DNA from: Desulfuromonas sp.
GTDB taxonomy: Bacteria; Desulfobacterota; Desulfuromonadia; Desulfuromonadales; Geothermobacteraceae
Reading direction: 5' to 3'
Assembly: GCA_002868905.1 (NCBI GenBank)
Contig: PKUA01000076.1
Coordinates: 34,299 to 98,298 of the forward strand
Length of the DNA: 64,000 nt
Shown here: piece after piece, positions 1 to 8,742 of the stretch
Layout: each line of letters starts with the position of its first letter
How positions within the stretch are numbered: position 1 is the stretch's first letter
Notes under the pieces: generated by a model
Databases searched by the model: none
Told to the model about the DNA's origin: nothing
Seen by the model: the letters and a program-made list of their open reading frames with translations, nothing else
Program-made: the position numbers and the translations under genes

Positions 1-2
1 AT

Positions 3-1148
3 CGGCAAATCTATGAAGAGTGGTCGCATTCCATGCATTCCAAAGCCTGGACCGACCAGTGGTATCAGCCGGACTTCCAGTTAGCCCACGAGGAAACCGA
101 AGGGGCCACCGATATGCTTTGCGGGGCCTGTCATGCGCCGATAGCGGCCCGAACCGGGCAGCTCCCGCCGGCCGACGGCAGCAAATTCGACCAGACCTCG
201 CAGCAAGGGATATCCTGTGACTTCTGCCACACGATCTCCGGCATCGACCAGATGTACAACATGGGTCAAATCTCCTCTCCCGGCCCCATCAAGCGCGGGC
301 CACGCGGGGACGGTCGTTCCCTCTATCACGAGGTGCAATATTCAGAACTTCACACCAAAGCCGACTTATGCGGCTCCTGCCACATGGTGATTCATCCGGC
401 CAACGGCACCCGCATCATCGACACCTGGGAAGACTGGAAGAGTAACCAATACGGGAAAAAAGGCATCACCTGCCAGGACTGCCACATGACCCCCACCCCG
501 GGTATCGCAATCAATCCCGGGCGCTCATCCCTGATGGGTAAACGGCGTGAAACTGTGGCCTTCCATGGTTTTATCGGAGGCAGTTCCTACATCCAGGAAG
601 AAATGGGCAACCACGCCCAGGCGGAAATGTCTCGTGAATTCCTGCGCGCCGCAGCAGAGCTGAAGCTGGCGGAAAAAGTGACCGAAGACGGCACTCTTGA
701 ATTGACGGTCGATGTGCACAACGTCGGCGCCGGACACAAGATCCCAACCGGGACCACCTATATCCGCATCATGTGGTTGCAGGTTGAGGTCGCCGACGCT
801 TCAGGCAAGGTAGTTTACAGCTCGGGCCAGGTTGATGAGAACAACCATGTCGACCCGGATGCCGTCTTTTTCCGCGTCCTGTTCCGGGACGCCGACAGCA
901 ACCTGACCGGAAAAAGCTGGCGTGCCCAGAGCATCGGCTACGACCGGCGAATTCCCGCCAAGGGCATGGACAGCGAAACATATCGCATCCCCTTGCCCGC
1001 GCAAGGAGAGTACCAGATCACCACCCGGCTGATGTACCGCTCCGTGGCCCAGCAAAGCCTCGATGAGATCTTCACGCGCACCGGACAACAGCTGCCCCCT
1101 GTGGTCAGCGTCGAAATGGCCTCTGCCCAGACCAGAGTCAGTCGCTGA
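3..1148 (+). CDS. Multihaem c-type cytochrome, 3' part (5' end outside window)
   Basis: The reading frame is already open at the window edge (in-frame codons from base 3), so the first ATG at 33 is internal and the N-terminus, including the expected signal peptide, is missing. Four CxxCH haem-binding motifs are visible (CGACH, CDFCH, CGSCH, CQDCH) in the N-terminal half, with extra His residues as possible distal ligands. The C-terminal ~150 residues have no haem motif and resemble the beta-rich domain found at the end of cytochrome c554/hydroxylamine-oxidoreductase-like proteins (NVGAGHKIPTGTTY segment). A periplasmic electron-transfer role is inferred from the family; the redox partner is unknown. 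More haems may lie upstream of the window. Confidence 0.85.
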   Translation, partial: RQIYEEWSHSMHSKAWTDQWYQPDFQLAHEETEGATDMLCGACHAPIAARTGQLPPADGSKFDQTSQQGISCDFCHTISGIDQMYNMGQISSPGPIKRGPRGDGRSLYHEVQYSELHTKADLCGSCHMVIHPANGTRIIDTWEDWKSNQYGKKGITCQDCHMTPTPGIAINPGRSSLMGKRRETVAFHGFIGGSSYIQEEMGNHAQAEMSREFLRAAAELKLAEKVTEDGTLELTVDVHNVGAGHKIPTGTTYIRIMWLQVEVADASGKVVYSSGQVDENNHVDPDAVFFRVLFRDADSNLTGKSWRAQSIGYDRRIPAKGMDSETYRIPLPAQGEYQITTRLMYRSVAQQSLDEIFTRTGQQLPPVVSVEMASAQTRVSR

Positions 1149-1471
1149 AAAATCGGCGGGGCCTTGGAGGAAAAACCGCCAGGAGGACGCACAGCGGGAG
1201 ACAAAGCCTTGAGACCTTCGGTGAATTCGCTGGCAAATCCCGAGACGATCCGGGGCAGGCAATTGCAGACGATCCACACCCCACCGGCTGACCCGAACCG
1301 CTACGGGGAGTTATCTACGCCCCCGGTTTGAGGAGCAGCAGCCAGGTCCCGCATTGGGTAAAGAATCCCAAAAATGGTGAATTTTTAACTTGCCAGCCTT
1401 TATTCAGAAGACTATAGTCGGCGTCTTTTCTCAAAAATTCTATCCCCAAACAAATGCTGCAAGGATGATTG
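1149..1471. other. Intergenic region, no gene found
   Basis: About 320 bases between the cytochrome and the SulP gene. Open frames here are antisense extensions without ribosome-binding sites. No clear terminator was found; GGCGG and CCGCC at about 1154-1182 could form only a weak stem. The 3' third becomes A+T-rich and presumably holds the promoter of the SulP gene, but no convincing -35/-10 pair was found. Confidence 0.5.
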
Positions 1472-3001
1472 ATGTTCGAGTTCCTCGTAAGGAAAAGTAC
1501 GACTTGTAAAGATGATGTTCTTTCCGGTTTGACCGTGTCCCTGGCTCTTGTCCCAGAGGCAGTCGCGTTTGCTTTTGTTGCTGGTGTTGAACCGCTTGTC
1601 GGGCTGTATGCCGCCTTCATGGTCGGGCTGATCACCTCTGTGGCCGGTGGACGGCCAGGCATGATTTCAGGCGCGACCGGGGCCCTGGCCGTGGTTATGG
1701 TCGACCTGGTTGCCGAGCATGGCATCGAGTATCTCTTTGCCACCGTGGTGCTGATGGGATTACTGCAGATCGGTGCCGGTGTATTACGACTCGGAAAGTT
1801 TATCCGCCTGATCCCCCATCCAGTGATGCTCGGTTTTGTCAATGGCCTGGCGATCATTATCTTCCTGGCCCAACTCAGCCAGTTCAAGGTCTCCAGGGTT
1901 GATGGAGTGCTGCACTGGATGCAGGGACCGGCGCTATACTTGATGCTTGGCCTGGTTGCCCTGACCATGGCGATCATCTACTTCCTGCCGAAGCTGACCA
2001 TGGCTTTCCCTTCGGCGCTGGCTGCTATTCTGGTGGTAACCGGGTTGGTTCACGGCTTGAACCTCGATACGCGGACTGTCGGCGATCTCGCTTCGGTTGC
2101 GGGCGGTCTGCCTGAGTTTCACCTGCCGATGATATCGCCGAGCTTTGACAGTTTGATGATTATCCTTCCTTATGCGGTGATCCTGGCTGCCATTGGCCTG
2201 ATCGAGTCCCTGATGACCATGACCCTGTTGGACGAAGTCACCGAGACACGTGGACGGGGCAACCGGGAGTGTATCGGCCAGGGTGTAGCCAACCTGGTGA
2301 CGGGCTTCTTCGGTGGTATGGGCGGATGTGCCATGATCGGGCAGAGCATCATCAACATCAACTCCGGCGGTCGCGGCCGGCTCTCAGGTATTACCGCTGC
2401 GCTTTGTCTGCTCAGCTTCATCGTGTTCGCCTCGAGCCTGATCGAGATGATCCCGGTCGCTGCGCTGGTCGGAGTTATGTTCATGGTGGTCGTCGGCACC
2501 TTTGCCTGGTCGAGTCTGCGCATTCTGCACAAGATTCCGCGCAGTGATGCACTGGTTCTGGTGCTGGTATCGGCCGTAACCGTTTTCACCGATCTGGCCA
2601 TTGCTGTCGGTGTTGGGGTTATCGTTTCCGCCCTGGTCTTTGCCTGGCAGAATGCACGCCGCATCGACTCGGAGATCGATATCGATGCAGAGGGCACCAA
2701 GACTTATCGCCTTCACGGCCCGCTCTTTTTCGGTTCAGTCCGTTCCTTCCATGATCAATTCACCCCGGGCGATGACCCACAGGAAGTCGTCATTGATTTC
2801 CGAGGGTCACGGGTTTGTGACCATTCGGGAATCGAAGCGGTCAGCAACCTGACCGAGCGCTACTCGGGGCAGGGCAAGAAATTGCGTCTCAAACATCTCA
2901 GTGCCGAGTGCCGCTCACTGCTCCATAATGCAGGAAGTATGATCGAGGTGAATGTGATCGAAGATCCGCGCTATCGTGTTGCGGTCGATGAGCTTGCATA
3001 G
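1472..3001 (+). CDS. SulP family anion transporter with STAS domain
   Basis: A 509-residue inner-membrane protein. The first ~400 residues form many hydrophobic segments typical of the SLC26/SulP fold (start [30 protein letters not shown] is the characteristic first helix region). The last ~100 residues form a cytoplasmic STAS domain ([19 protein letters not shown]). SulP proteins move sulfate, bicarbonate or other anions; the substrate cannot be read from sequence. The frame opens with TTG at 1469, but ATG 1472 is preferred because AAGG at 1461-1464 then lies 7 bases upstream. The gene stands alone and is followed by a strong terminator. Confidence 0.9.
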   Translation: MFEFLVRKSTTCKDDVLSGLTVSLALVPEAVAFAFVAGVEPLVGLYAAFMVGLITSVAGGRPGMISGATGALAVVMVDLVAEHGIEYLFATVVLMGLLQIGAGVLRLGKFIRLIPHPVMLGFVNGLAIIIFLAQLSQFKVSRVDGVLHWMQGPALYLMLGLVALTMAIIYFLPKLTMAFPSALAAILVVTGLVHGLNLDTRTVGDLASVAGGLPEFHLPMISPSFDSLMIILPYAVILAAIGLIESLMTMTLLDEVTETRGRGNRECIGQGVANLVTGFFGGMGGCAMIGQSIININSGGRGRLSGITAALCLLSFIVFASSLIEMIPVAALVGVMFMVVVGTFAWSSLRILHKIPRSDALVLVLVSAVTVFTDLAIAVGVGVIVSALVFAWQNARRIDSEIDIDAEGTKTYRLHGPLFFGSVRSFHDQFTPGDDPQEVVIDFRGSRVCDHSGIEAVSNLTERYSGQGKKLRLKHLSAECRSLLHNAGSMIEVNVIEDPRYRVAVDELA

Positions 3002-3015
3002 CTTGATAAATGATC

Positions 3016-3055
3016 AACAGGGCTTGCGGCTTTATGGCGTAAGCCCTGTTCTTTT
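3016..3055 (+). terminator. Rho-independent terminator of the SulP gene
   Basis: A perfect 10-bp stem (AACAGGGCTT at 3016-3025 with AAGCCCTGTT at 3041-3050), a 15-base loop, then CTTTT. It lies 14 bases after the SulP stop codon. Confidence 0.85.
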
Positions 3056-3319
3056 GGCTCTGTTCGCGTTCTGTATTGATGAATAATGCGTCTCATAAAT
3101 CCTAAGGAAATCCACTTGACGTCGATGATTCCCGCAACCCCTGCGATTGACACACACCCCTTCCCGACCCCGCGCCGCGACCTTGCAATTCAAAAAATCC
3201 AATAGAAAATATTAGAAATAATTATTGACTCGGCTCAAACAATATTGGAGACTCTGACCTGTTTTCTGTGTCGCTTGGCGTGTCGGGAGATACCATTGGA
3301 AAGGACAGGTTTTGACTTA

Positions 3320-3769
3320 ATGCTGCTCAGCAGTCATATCCTGCGCTACCTGCTGGCATTCCTCTTTCTCTGGGCAGGTATCAGCAAATTGCTAGATCCG
3401 AAGAGCTTTGCCCGCAGTATCGACGCCTTCGGCCTGGTCCCTGAGCCGATGCTTGTGGTGACCGCCCTTGGACTTCCCGTTCTGGAAATATTTATCGCGG
3501 TAGCCGTAGCACTACGGTGGCAGTGCGGACTCCCACTTATGGCGGTCACCCTGCTACTTTTCATCTGTGTGCTCTGGTACGGGGTTCTTCAGGGCCTTGA
3601 CGTGGACTGTGGTTGTTTTTCGGTAACTGAACAGAGTGCCCATACCTCTTTGCGCGAAGCTTTCTGGCGTGACTGGCTGATGCTCGCTGCGGTGGTTTAT
3701 GTTTTGGCCATAGGACGAATTTGGCGGCCCAGGGCCGAGTTGAAACCTCAGACGACAAGGAGTTTATGA
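3320..3769 (+). CDS. MauE/DoxX-like membrane protein
   Basis: A four-helix inner-membrane protein of about 149 residues of the MauE/DoxX redox-associated family. Hydrophobic segments are clear (ILRYLLAFLFLWAGISKL first), and the family's Cys pair appears as DVDCGCF between the third and fourth helices. MauE-like proteins are thought to support periplasmic disulfide or cytochrome maturation. The frame could begin at 3245, but ATG 3320 is preferred: AAGGACAGG lies about 10 bases upstream and the predicted protein then starts just before helix 1. The stop codon abuts the ATG of the following rhodanese, so the two are co-translated and probably act together on sulfur or thiols outside the cytoplasm. 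Confidence 0.75.
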   Translation: MLLSSHILRYLLAFLFLWAGISKLLDPKSFARSIDAFGLVPEPMLVVTALGLPVLEIFIAVAVALRWQCGLPLMAVTLLLFICVLWYGVLQGLDVDCGCFSVTEQSAHTSLREAFWRDWLMLAAVVYVLAIGRIWRPRAELKPQTTRSL

Positions 3770-4285
3770 ATGACCAAAGGGAGAGTGCTTAAAGGATTAC
3801 TTATCTTCGGCCTGTTAGTTGCTTTTTCGGGCCCGGCGGCTGCACTTGATTGGGGCTCGAAAGAATTGGAAACCGAAAAAATCGCAATCAAGCTGACCCG
3901 CGAGGTGGTTTCCGGCGGCTACGGGGTTGTCCGTACCGACGAGTTGAAGGACTGGATGGACATGGGAAAGAAGATACTGATCGTCGACACCATGCCGCTG
4001 GAGGCAAGCTACGTCACAAAGCATATTCCCGGCGCCGTACAGTTCGAGTTCCCGATCAAAGAGGTTACAGAGTTGGACGCCAGTACGCATGCGGCTTACC
4101 GAGAACTATTAGGAGCGGACCAGGACCTTTTAGTGGTGGTCTACTGTGGTTTCACGAAGTGCGGACGCAGCCACAATGGTGCACTCTGGGCAAAAAAGCT
4201 CGGCTATACGAATGTCTTCCGCTATCCAGGGGGAATCAAAGCTTGGGCCCAGGCCGACTACCCGGTGGCCAAAGGGAAGAACTGA
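3770..4285 (+). CDS. Secreted rhodanese-like protein
   Basis: A single rhodanese domain of 171 residues behind an N-terminal signal peptide (GLLIFGLLVAFSGPAAA). The active-site loop is VVYCGFTKCGRSHNGA: the first Cys is the expected persulfide carrier and a second Cys follows five residues later, unusual for plain thiosulfate sulfurtransferases. The C-terminal YPGGIKAW is the family's closing motif. AAGGAG lies 7 bases before the ATG, which directly abuts the stop of the MauE-like gene. The pair suggests periplasmic sulfane-sulfur or thiol transfer. A second exported rhodanese, probably selenium-containing, lies at 38.8-39.2 kb. Confidence 0.85.
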   Translation: MTKGRVLKGLLIFGLLVAFSGPAAALDWGSKELETEKIAIKLTREVVSGGYGVVRTDELKDWMDMGKKILIVDTMPLEASYVTKHIPGAVQFEFPIKEVTELDASTHAAYRELLGADQDLLVVVYCGFTKCGRSHNGALWAKKLGYTNVFRYPGGIKAWAQADYPVAKGKN

Positions 4286-4321
4286 AACTCAGTGTTTGAA
4301 CTCTCAACCGCACGCATTATG

Positions 4322-4353
4322 AAGCCCGGCTACCATTAGCCGGGCTTTTCATT
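4322..4353 (+). terminator. Rho-independent terminator
   Basis: A perfect 10-bp stem (AAGCCCGGCT at 4322-4331 with AGCCGGGCTT at 4338-4347), a 6-base loop and a T-rich tail. It ends the MauE-rhodanese operon. Confidence 0.9.
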
Positions 4354-4475
4354 TGGTGGAGCCCGTCAATTTCTCCGGGAAGCAAAAATACCGAAAGTTA
4401 TGTCAGGAGGGATTGATGGCCTGGGATCTCCCTATGGGGACAATTCTGCACCTCCCTTGATAGAAGATTCGAAAG

Positions 4476-4814
4476 CTACTCGATGACCTTGACCAGCTCT
4501 GAATCGAAATCATTAGCTTCCTTCTCCTCATAACCAACTGTGCATTGGAAGCTTGACGGTACAGTGCGGGCAGTGGTCAGGCTCACCACCAGGTGATCTT
4601 TGCTCCAGTCGCGACGAAACAGATCTTCATAGAGACCCGGGTTTTCCCGAATGGCTGTAAACATCTCGTGTAGCGTTTTGTCGAAGTGCTGCGCCAGGAC
4701 TTCAGCCCAATTTTCAACGTCAATTCTGGCAACGATATTCTTGCGTAAGCTGATTCTGCAATAACCCTGCTTGGCGAGAGCCTCGCCAATGACAACCATT
4801 CGTTTCTTAGCCAT
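4476..4814 (-). CDS. Hypothetical protein, 112 residues
   Basis: A soluble, charged protein starting MAKKRMVVIGEALAKQGYC; no family recognised. No signal peptide or membrane segment. A longer start at 4820 exists, but AAAGGG is then only 2 bases from the ATG, while the ATG at 4814 has it 8 bases upstream, so 4814 is preferred. It stands alone between a terminator and a small zinc-ribbon gene on the same strand. The composition reads as genuine protein (balanced amphipathic helix segments such as NWAEVLAQHFDKTLHEM), but function is unknown. Confidence 0.6.
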   Translation of the reverse strand: MAKKRMVVIGEALAKQGYCRISLRKNIVARIDVENWAEVLAQHFDKTLHEMFTAIRENPGLYEDLFRRDWSKDHLVVSLTTARTVPSSFQCTVGYEEKEANDFDSELVKVIE

Positions 4815-4941
4815 CTCCATATCCCTTTCGTGCTTTGTATATTGAGCCTTGAGTATTGCATAAATAGTGTTCGATACGCTTTGTCCCTGATCGACATCTG
4901 TTCGTCATTCCGAAGCGAAGCTCCCGAAATCCGGAGAGCTT

Positions 4942-5178
4942 TCAGCCGCATGAAGTTTTTCCACAGCAGCCGCCGTGCGGTTTCCCATGCACCATTTCGT
5001 CGGTGCTTGCCTCCATCGCTGCTTCGAGGTCAGCGATGACCGCTTCGAACTGGCCGGCGGACAGCCCCTTGTCGCAGGAGGGGCAGGTGGCATAGGTTTT
5101 CTTGAACCAGCTGAGGGACTGGCAGATTGACGCTTCGCAGTAGGGGCAGTCAAGGGAGATTTTCGGATCGTTGTTCAA
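4942..5178 (-). CDS. Small zinc-ribbon protein (TTG start)
   Basis: A predicted 78-residue cytoplasmic protein with two Cys pairs (CPYC and CPSC, 27 residues apart) that look like one zinc ribbon, and a Cys-rich C-terminal tail HGGCCGKTSCG that could bind another metal. The start is chosen as TTG at 5178 because a perfect GGAGG lies 8 bases upstream; the ATG at 5229 has no ribosome-binding site. Function unknown. A second small Cys-pair protein lies nearby at 5963-6241, separated by the LysE gene; all three share a strand. Confidence 0.65.
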   Translation of the reverse strand: MNNDPKISLDCPYCEASICQSLSWFKKTYATCPSCDKGLSAGQFEAVIADLEAAMEASTDEMVHGKPHGGCCGKTSCG

Positions 5179-5262
5179 AGTCGGGGCCTCCGGGGAGAGA
5201 CGGCGGGTCGGTATTGATCCCGCAGCCATGTTTTTATTTTAGCGGATTATCGGTCGAGATGC

Positions 5263-5889
5263 TCACATGAAGAAAATCCTGATTCCGACAACGATCAGCA
5301 CCCCCCCCAGCAGCCCCTGGATCAAAGGCCGGTAGCCGAGGAAAAGTGGCTGGAAGGTGCGGCTGGATACCAGGTAGGCGACGGTAACGTACCAGCCGAG
5401 GGAGACCAGGAACATCGAGATGTTGAGGAAAACCTTTCCCCAAAGGGGGAACGACGGCCCCATCACCAGGGTAAATAAGCTCAGGTAAAAGGCCCAGGCT
5501 TTGGGGTTAGTCAGGTTGGTCACCAGGCCGATACGAAACGGTACCAACGGCGACGGGTCACCGCAGCTGTCCGTTGCAGTCATCCGGGTGGCCAGCCGAC
5601 GGCAGGTGCGCAACATGTCGAAGCCGATCCAGGCCAGGTAGCCGCCCCCGACAATGCGCATGATCTCGATAAAATGGGGGATCGCATGGACCAGCGGGAG
5701 GAGGCCGACCAGACCGGAGAACGCGAAAATACCGCTGCCGGTGGCGACGCCCGAGGCTGTCAGCAGGCCATGGCGGCGGGATTGGTTTAACGCGGTATTG
5801 GTGACGAGGATAAAATTCGGCCCCGGGGAGACGATGGCGAAGGTGAAGACGCCGAGGAAGGTCAACAGTGCGGGCCAGGCAGAGTCCAT
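5263..5889 (-). CDS. LysE/RhtB family amino-acid exporter
   Basis: A 208-residue protein with five to six hydrophobic helices and the family signature near the N-terminus (FAIVSPGPNFILVTNTAL), followed by the conserved GLLTASGVATGSG region and NPKAWAFYLSLF in the second half. LysE/RhtB proteins export amino acids such as lysine, homoserine or threonine across the inner membrane using the proton gradient. The length is normal for the family. The precise substrate cannot be inferred. It is flanked on the same strand by two small zinc-ribbon genes with no obvious functional tie. Confidence 0.9.
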   Translation of the reverse strand: MDSAWPALLTFLGVFTFAIVSPGPNFILVTNTALNQSRRHGLLTASGVATGSGIFAFSGLVGLLPLVHAIPHFIEIMRIVGGGYLAWIGFDMLRTCRRLATRMTATDSCGDPSPLVPFRIGLVTNLTNPKAWAFYLSLFTLVMGPSFPLWGKVFLNISMFLVSLGWYVTVAYLVSSRTFQPLFLGYRPLIQGLLGGVLIVVGIRIFFM

Positions 5890-5962
5890 GGGCGCACTTT
5901 AGTCATCCTCGGCCGAACAGGCAAGCCTAAACGCAGCGCTTGCGACATCGCCTTGAAGCCGG

Positions 5963-6241
5963 TTATGGAACCTGGTAATCCGGGCCTGCGAACTGAACAT
6001 TGGCCGGATCGGTACAGCGGGGAGGCGATACGGCGTGGACCCCGCCGCATGCGGGGCAGGTGTCGACAAAAGTTGCCAGGGTGAAAGTCGCTGCGCACCC
6101 CTGGCAGGTGATGGAGAGACCTCCGTTCGGAAGCGGCTGTCCCCTGAGGCTGCCACCGTGGGCCTGATAGACGAACTCAACCAACTCTTTCCCCTCGGAA
6201 AAGGGGCCGGCTCCGGTGCTACAGCTACTGCAATGTCCCAT
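5963..6241 (-). CDS. Small Cys-pair (zinc-ribbon-like) protein
   Basis: A 92-residue protein with three CxxC pairs: MGHCSSCS at the N-terminus, CQGC and CPAC in the middle. The last two are spaced like a zinc ribbon (19 residues between pairs). AAGGAG lies 8 bases before the ATG, supporting the start. No catalytic signature is seen; such proteins are common in Desulfuromonadales but uncharacterised as far as I can tell. It is transcribed toward the LysE gene and divergently from the Sel1 gene. Confidence 0.7.
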   Translation of the reverse strand: MGHCSSCSTGAGPFSEGKELVEFVYQAHGGSLRGQPLPNGGLSITCQGCAATFTLATFVDTCPACGGVHAVSPPRCTDPANVQFAGPDYQVP

Positions 6242-6422
6242 GATTCATTCTCCTTACTGATTTGAAAGTTGCTCGAGAATAACGATGGGAGCAGTGCAAC
6301 GCCATGACCCAGGTCAAAAGAGATGGAGCCCCTGTCTTCCGAGTGGATTTTTTGCGATACTTAGAAAAATGCTGACCCGTTATTTGGTTTCCGGGTCTGA
6401 ACTTGTCCCGTGGGAGCTTCCC

Positions 6423-7211
6423 TTGAGAAAACAACCTGTGAAAGAAGTGACTCTGTTTGTGCTCGTATTTCTGCTGCTGTTCATCCCCGGAATCGCCCTG
6501 GCCGCGCCGGCCGCCGATATCGCTCAATTGATCTCGCGGGCCGAACAGGGGGATCGAGGCGCTCGGCAGGAGCTCGGTATTCGCTATGTCACCGGCGACG
6601 GGGTCGGGGTCGATTACACCGAGGCGCGGCGCTGGTGGCTGCTCGCCGCTGCCCAGGAATCGGCGAAGGCACAGTTCAATCTCGGCATGATGGCCGAGAC
6701 CGGCACCGGGGTCGTTAGGGATGCCGCAGCTGCAGCCGACTGGTATGCTCAAGCGTCCCGCCTCGGCGACGCCATGGCCCGTTTCCGCCTTGGCCTGCTC
6801 TACAGTTCGGGGCGCGGGGTTGATGAAGACGATGTTGAAGCCGCGCGGTTGATCCGCCTGGCGGCTGAACAGGGGCTGCCCGAGGCGCAGAACGAGTTTG
6901 GCAAGATGTGCGAGGTGGGCGAAGGGACGGAGCAGAACGTCTCCGAGGCGAAAAAGTGGTACCGGCTCGCCGCCTGGCAGGGGCATGTCTTCGCGCAGAG
7001 CAATCTCGGTTTCCAGATCTATGCCGGTGCCGGCCGACCGGCCGACTATGTCGAGGCGTACGCCTGGATCAGTCTTGCGGCCGCGCGGGGGAACGCCATC
7101 GCCAATTCCCATTTGCGCGAGCTGACAAGCAGGCTGACGGTAGAACAGATTGCCGCCGGCAAGAAGTTGGCGATGGAGTTCCAGGGGAAAATCAACGCAG
7201 ACAGGCGTTGA
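6423..7211 (+). CDS. Exported Sel1-repeat (SLR) protein (TTG start)
   Basis: About 262 residues with roughly six Sel1-like repeats of ~36 residues (ARRWWLLAAAQESAKAQFNL, AADWYAQASRLGDAMARFRL, AKKWYRLAAWQGHVFAQSNL and others), an alpha-solenoid that mediates protein contacts. The open frame extends back to 6285, but TTG 6423 is preferred: GGAG sits 6 bases upstream and the protein then begins with a textbook signal peptide (LFVLVFLLLFIPGIALA) cleaved before APAAD. It is probably periplasmic. No enzyme domain. The neighbouring PaaI gene is convergent, so there is no operon partner. Confidence 0.85.
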   Translation: MRKQPVKEVTLFVLVFLLLFIPGIALAAPAADIAQLISRAEQGDRGARQELGIRYVTGDGVGVDYTEARRWWLLAAAQESAKAQFNLGMMAETGTGVVRDAAAAADWYAQASRLGDAMARFRLGLLYSSGRGVDEDDVEAARLIRLAAEQGLPEAQNEFGKMCEVGEGTEQNVSEAKKWYRLAAWQGHVFAQSNLGFQIYAGAGRPADYVEAYAWISLAAARGNAIANSHLRELTSRLTVEQIAAGKKLAMEFQGKINADRR

Positions 7212-7244
7212 TGAAAAAAGGGGAAGGGATCTCGAAAAAGGTCG

Positions 7245-7649
7245 TTAAGGTTGTGAGCGGATGACGACCATTTTTGCCACGGCGCTCGCCATCAGCTCCC
7301 CTTCCAGGGTGATTTTTGCCTCGACTTTGATAGTTCGCCGCACCTGTTCAATGACCCGGGCCGACGCAGCAACCTCCCGCCCCACCGGAACCGGGCGGCG
7401 AAAACGGGTTGTTAGCTCGCCGGTCACGATGTTCTCGTTCACGGTCATGCCGGCGTGGGCACAGACCTCGTCCAGCAAAGCGGAAATGATGCCGCCGTGT
7501 ACCATTTCCTTCCACCCCTGGAACTCGGCCGGGATGGTCACCGTGCAGCATGCGCTCTGCTGTTCGGAGTCGACGTCGATGGCCGCTTTGAATCCGAGCG
7601 GGTTATTCTGTCCGCAGACAAAGCAGTAGCTGTTGTCGGCAACTTCCAT
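7245..7649 (-). CDS. PaaI-family hotdog thioesterase
   Basis: A 134-residue hotdog-fold protein. The motif WKEMVHGGIISALLDEV carries the HGG and the downstream acidic residue typical of PaaI/YdiI-type acyl-CoA thioesterases. An N-terminal CFVCGQNNPLG segment resembles a subgroup of uncharacterised PaaI proteins with a Cys pair. AAAGGAG lies 5 bases upstream of the ATG. The likely role is hydrolysis of acyl- or aryl-CoA in the cytoplasm; the substrate is unknown. It follows the ArsR-fusion gene on the same strand with a 31-base gap, so the two could share a transcript. Confidence 0.85.
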   Translation of the reverse strand: MEVADNSYCFVCGQNNPLGFKAAIDVDSEQQSACCTVTIPAEFQGWKEMVHGGIISALLDEVCAHAGMTVNENIVTGELTTRFRRPVPVGREVAASARVIEQVRRTIKVEAKITLEGELMASAVAKMVVIRSQP

Positions 7650-7680
7650 GGGATCTCCTTTGTCACCACGACCTGGGTGA

Positions 7681-8712
7681 TCAGTCGTTCTTCAGAGGGT
7701 CTTTGCCATTATTTCCGAGCCGTAGTCTCTCCCGGTTGCGTTCGAAGCTTTTACGGTTGTTGTAGCCACGTTCTGCAAAAGGTTGCAGCTTCTCCAACCA
7801 ACGCAGTTCCAGTTCGGCCAGTCGTTTCTCGGTATCCGCTTCCCGCTGCGGTCGGTCGAGGACGGCGAGCACCGAGAATTCGAAATTGTCGGCACCGTAT
7901 TCGGCGAGTTCCTGCTGCAGCTCCGGGCTGAAGACGATTTTACCCATCTTCATCTGGAACAGTCGACTGTTGCGCTCTCCCGCGAGGTTGCGGCTGGCGG
8001 CGACATAGGCCTTGCCATTGACCTTGTTGCGCAGCTGAAAGATGCCCATCTCGGGCGCGTTCTGTTTGCAGGCGCGAATGATATCCCTGCGGTCGCTGTT
8101 CTTCATCGATTTCCGTGTCTTCTTCTGCTCTGGCTCAAGCTGTTCTTCTGCCGCCGGGACGCTTTCGTCCCGCCAGTAGCTGGTCCCGCTGCGACGGATC
8201 AAGCCTTCATCAACCAGCAGTCGGCGGATCAGGCAGTAGTCGCCGAATATCGGCATGATCAGGCCGGTGACTTCGGTTTCGTCGTAGCGTTGTCCGGGTT
8301 CGAAGCGCCGGGCGAACTGCATGAGAATGATCAGCCGCTTTTTGTGCTGGGCCGGCAATTTGACCAACCGACCATCCTCGAAAAAGGTGTCGAGGACTTT
8401 TTGCCGGTAGTGGTCAATCCGTTCCTCCTCCACTTTTTTCCGAACCGGTGCGGCCGACACAATCTGCCGCAGGGTGGTGTCGAAAATCGCCTCGTTCGCT
8501 TCGACCACGACGTAATACTGTTCCTTGCGGCTGCAAACCAGACCAGCCTGTTCCAGCTTGCGCAAGTGGAAGGAGACGGTCGAACGCGCCAGCGCATGCC
8601 GCTCGGCCAGCTCTTCCACGTAGTGGGAGCGTTCCAGCAGGGAGTGGACGATGGCCAGGCGCGATTTGTCGGCCAGTGCTTTCATGATGTCGATACTCTG
8701 TCCGGTTTTCAT
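7681..8712 (-). CDS. ArsR-type HTH - DUF2087 - GIY-YIG-like fusion regulator
   Basis: A 343-residue protein in three parts. Residues ~1-90 form an ArsR winged helix (ALADKSRLAIVHSLLERSHY, then ALARSTVSFHLRKLEQAG as recognition helix); no metal-binding Cys motif (CVC) is present. Residues ~100-185 match DUF2087 (VKLPAQHKKRLIILMQFARR, LIRRLLVDEGLIRR). Residues ~222-325 resemble a GIY-YIG domain: GIFQLRNKVNGKAYVA in place of the GIY and YIG strands, then NSRLFQMKMG and a terminal RGYNN. The first motifs are altered (GIF, YVA), so nuclease activity is uncertain. A palindrome just upstream suggests autoregulation. It is divergent from the copper-receptor gene. Confidence 0.8.
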   Translation of the reverse strand: MKTGQSIDIMKALADKSRLAIVHSLLERSHYVEELAERHALARSTVSFHLRKLEQAGLVCSRKEQYYVVVEANEAIFDTTLRQIVSAAPVRKKVEEERIDHYRQKVLDTFFEDGRLVKLPAQHKKRLIILMQFARRFEPGQRYDETEVTGLIMPIFGDYCLIRRLLVDEGLIRRSGTSYWRDESVPAAEEQLEPEQKKTRKSMKNSDRRDIIRACKQNAPEMGIFQLRNKVNGKAYVAASRNLAGERNSRLFQMKMGKIVFSPELQQELAEYGADNFEFSVLAVLDRPQREADTEKRLAELELRWLEKLQPFAERGYNNRKSFERNRERLRLGNNGKDPLKND

Positions 8713-8724
8713 TGTCCTGTCCTA

Positions 8725-8742
8725 TTTCGATGACCGTCGAAA
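8725..8742. promoter_or_regulatory. Palindromic operator candidate upstream of the ArsR fusion
   Basis: TTTCGA-N6-TCGAAA at 8725-8742, 13 bases upstream of the regulator's ATG on the minus strand; a third copy of the half-site (TCGAAA) lies at 8789-8794. ArsR-family dimers bind such inverted repeats near their own promoters, so negative autoregulation is inferred. The same interval is the 5' region of the divergent TonB receptor gene at 8980. Confidence 0.5.

Noticed and set aside
1180..1260. Possible c-di-GMP-I (GEMM) riboswitch: GACGCACAGCGGGAGACAAAG
   Set aside because: Only loosely resembles the conserved core; the A-rich junction and second helix are missing and it lies 200+ bases before the SulP start.
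7681..8712. Metal-sensing role for the ArsR-type regulator
   Set aside because: The helix lacks the Cys ligands (CVC) of ArsR/SmtB metal sensors.
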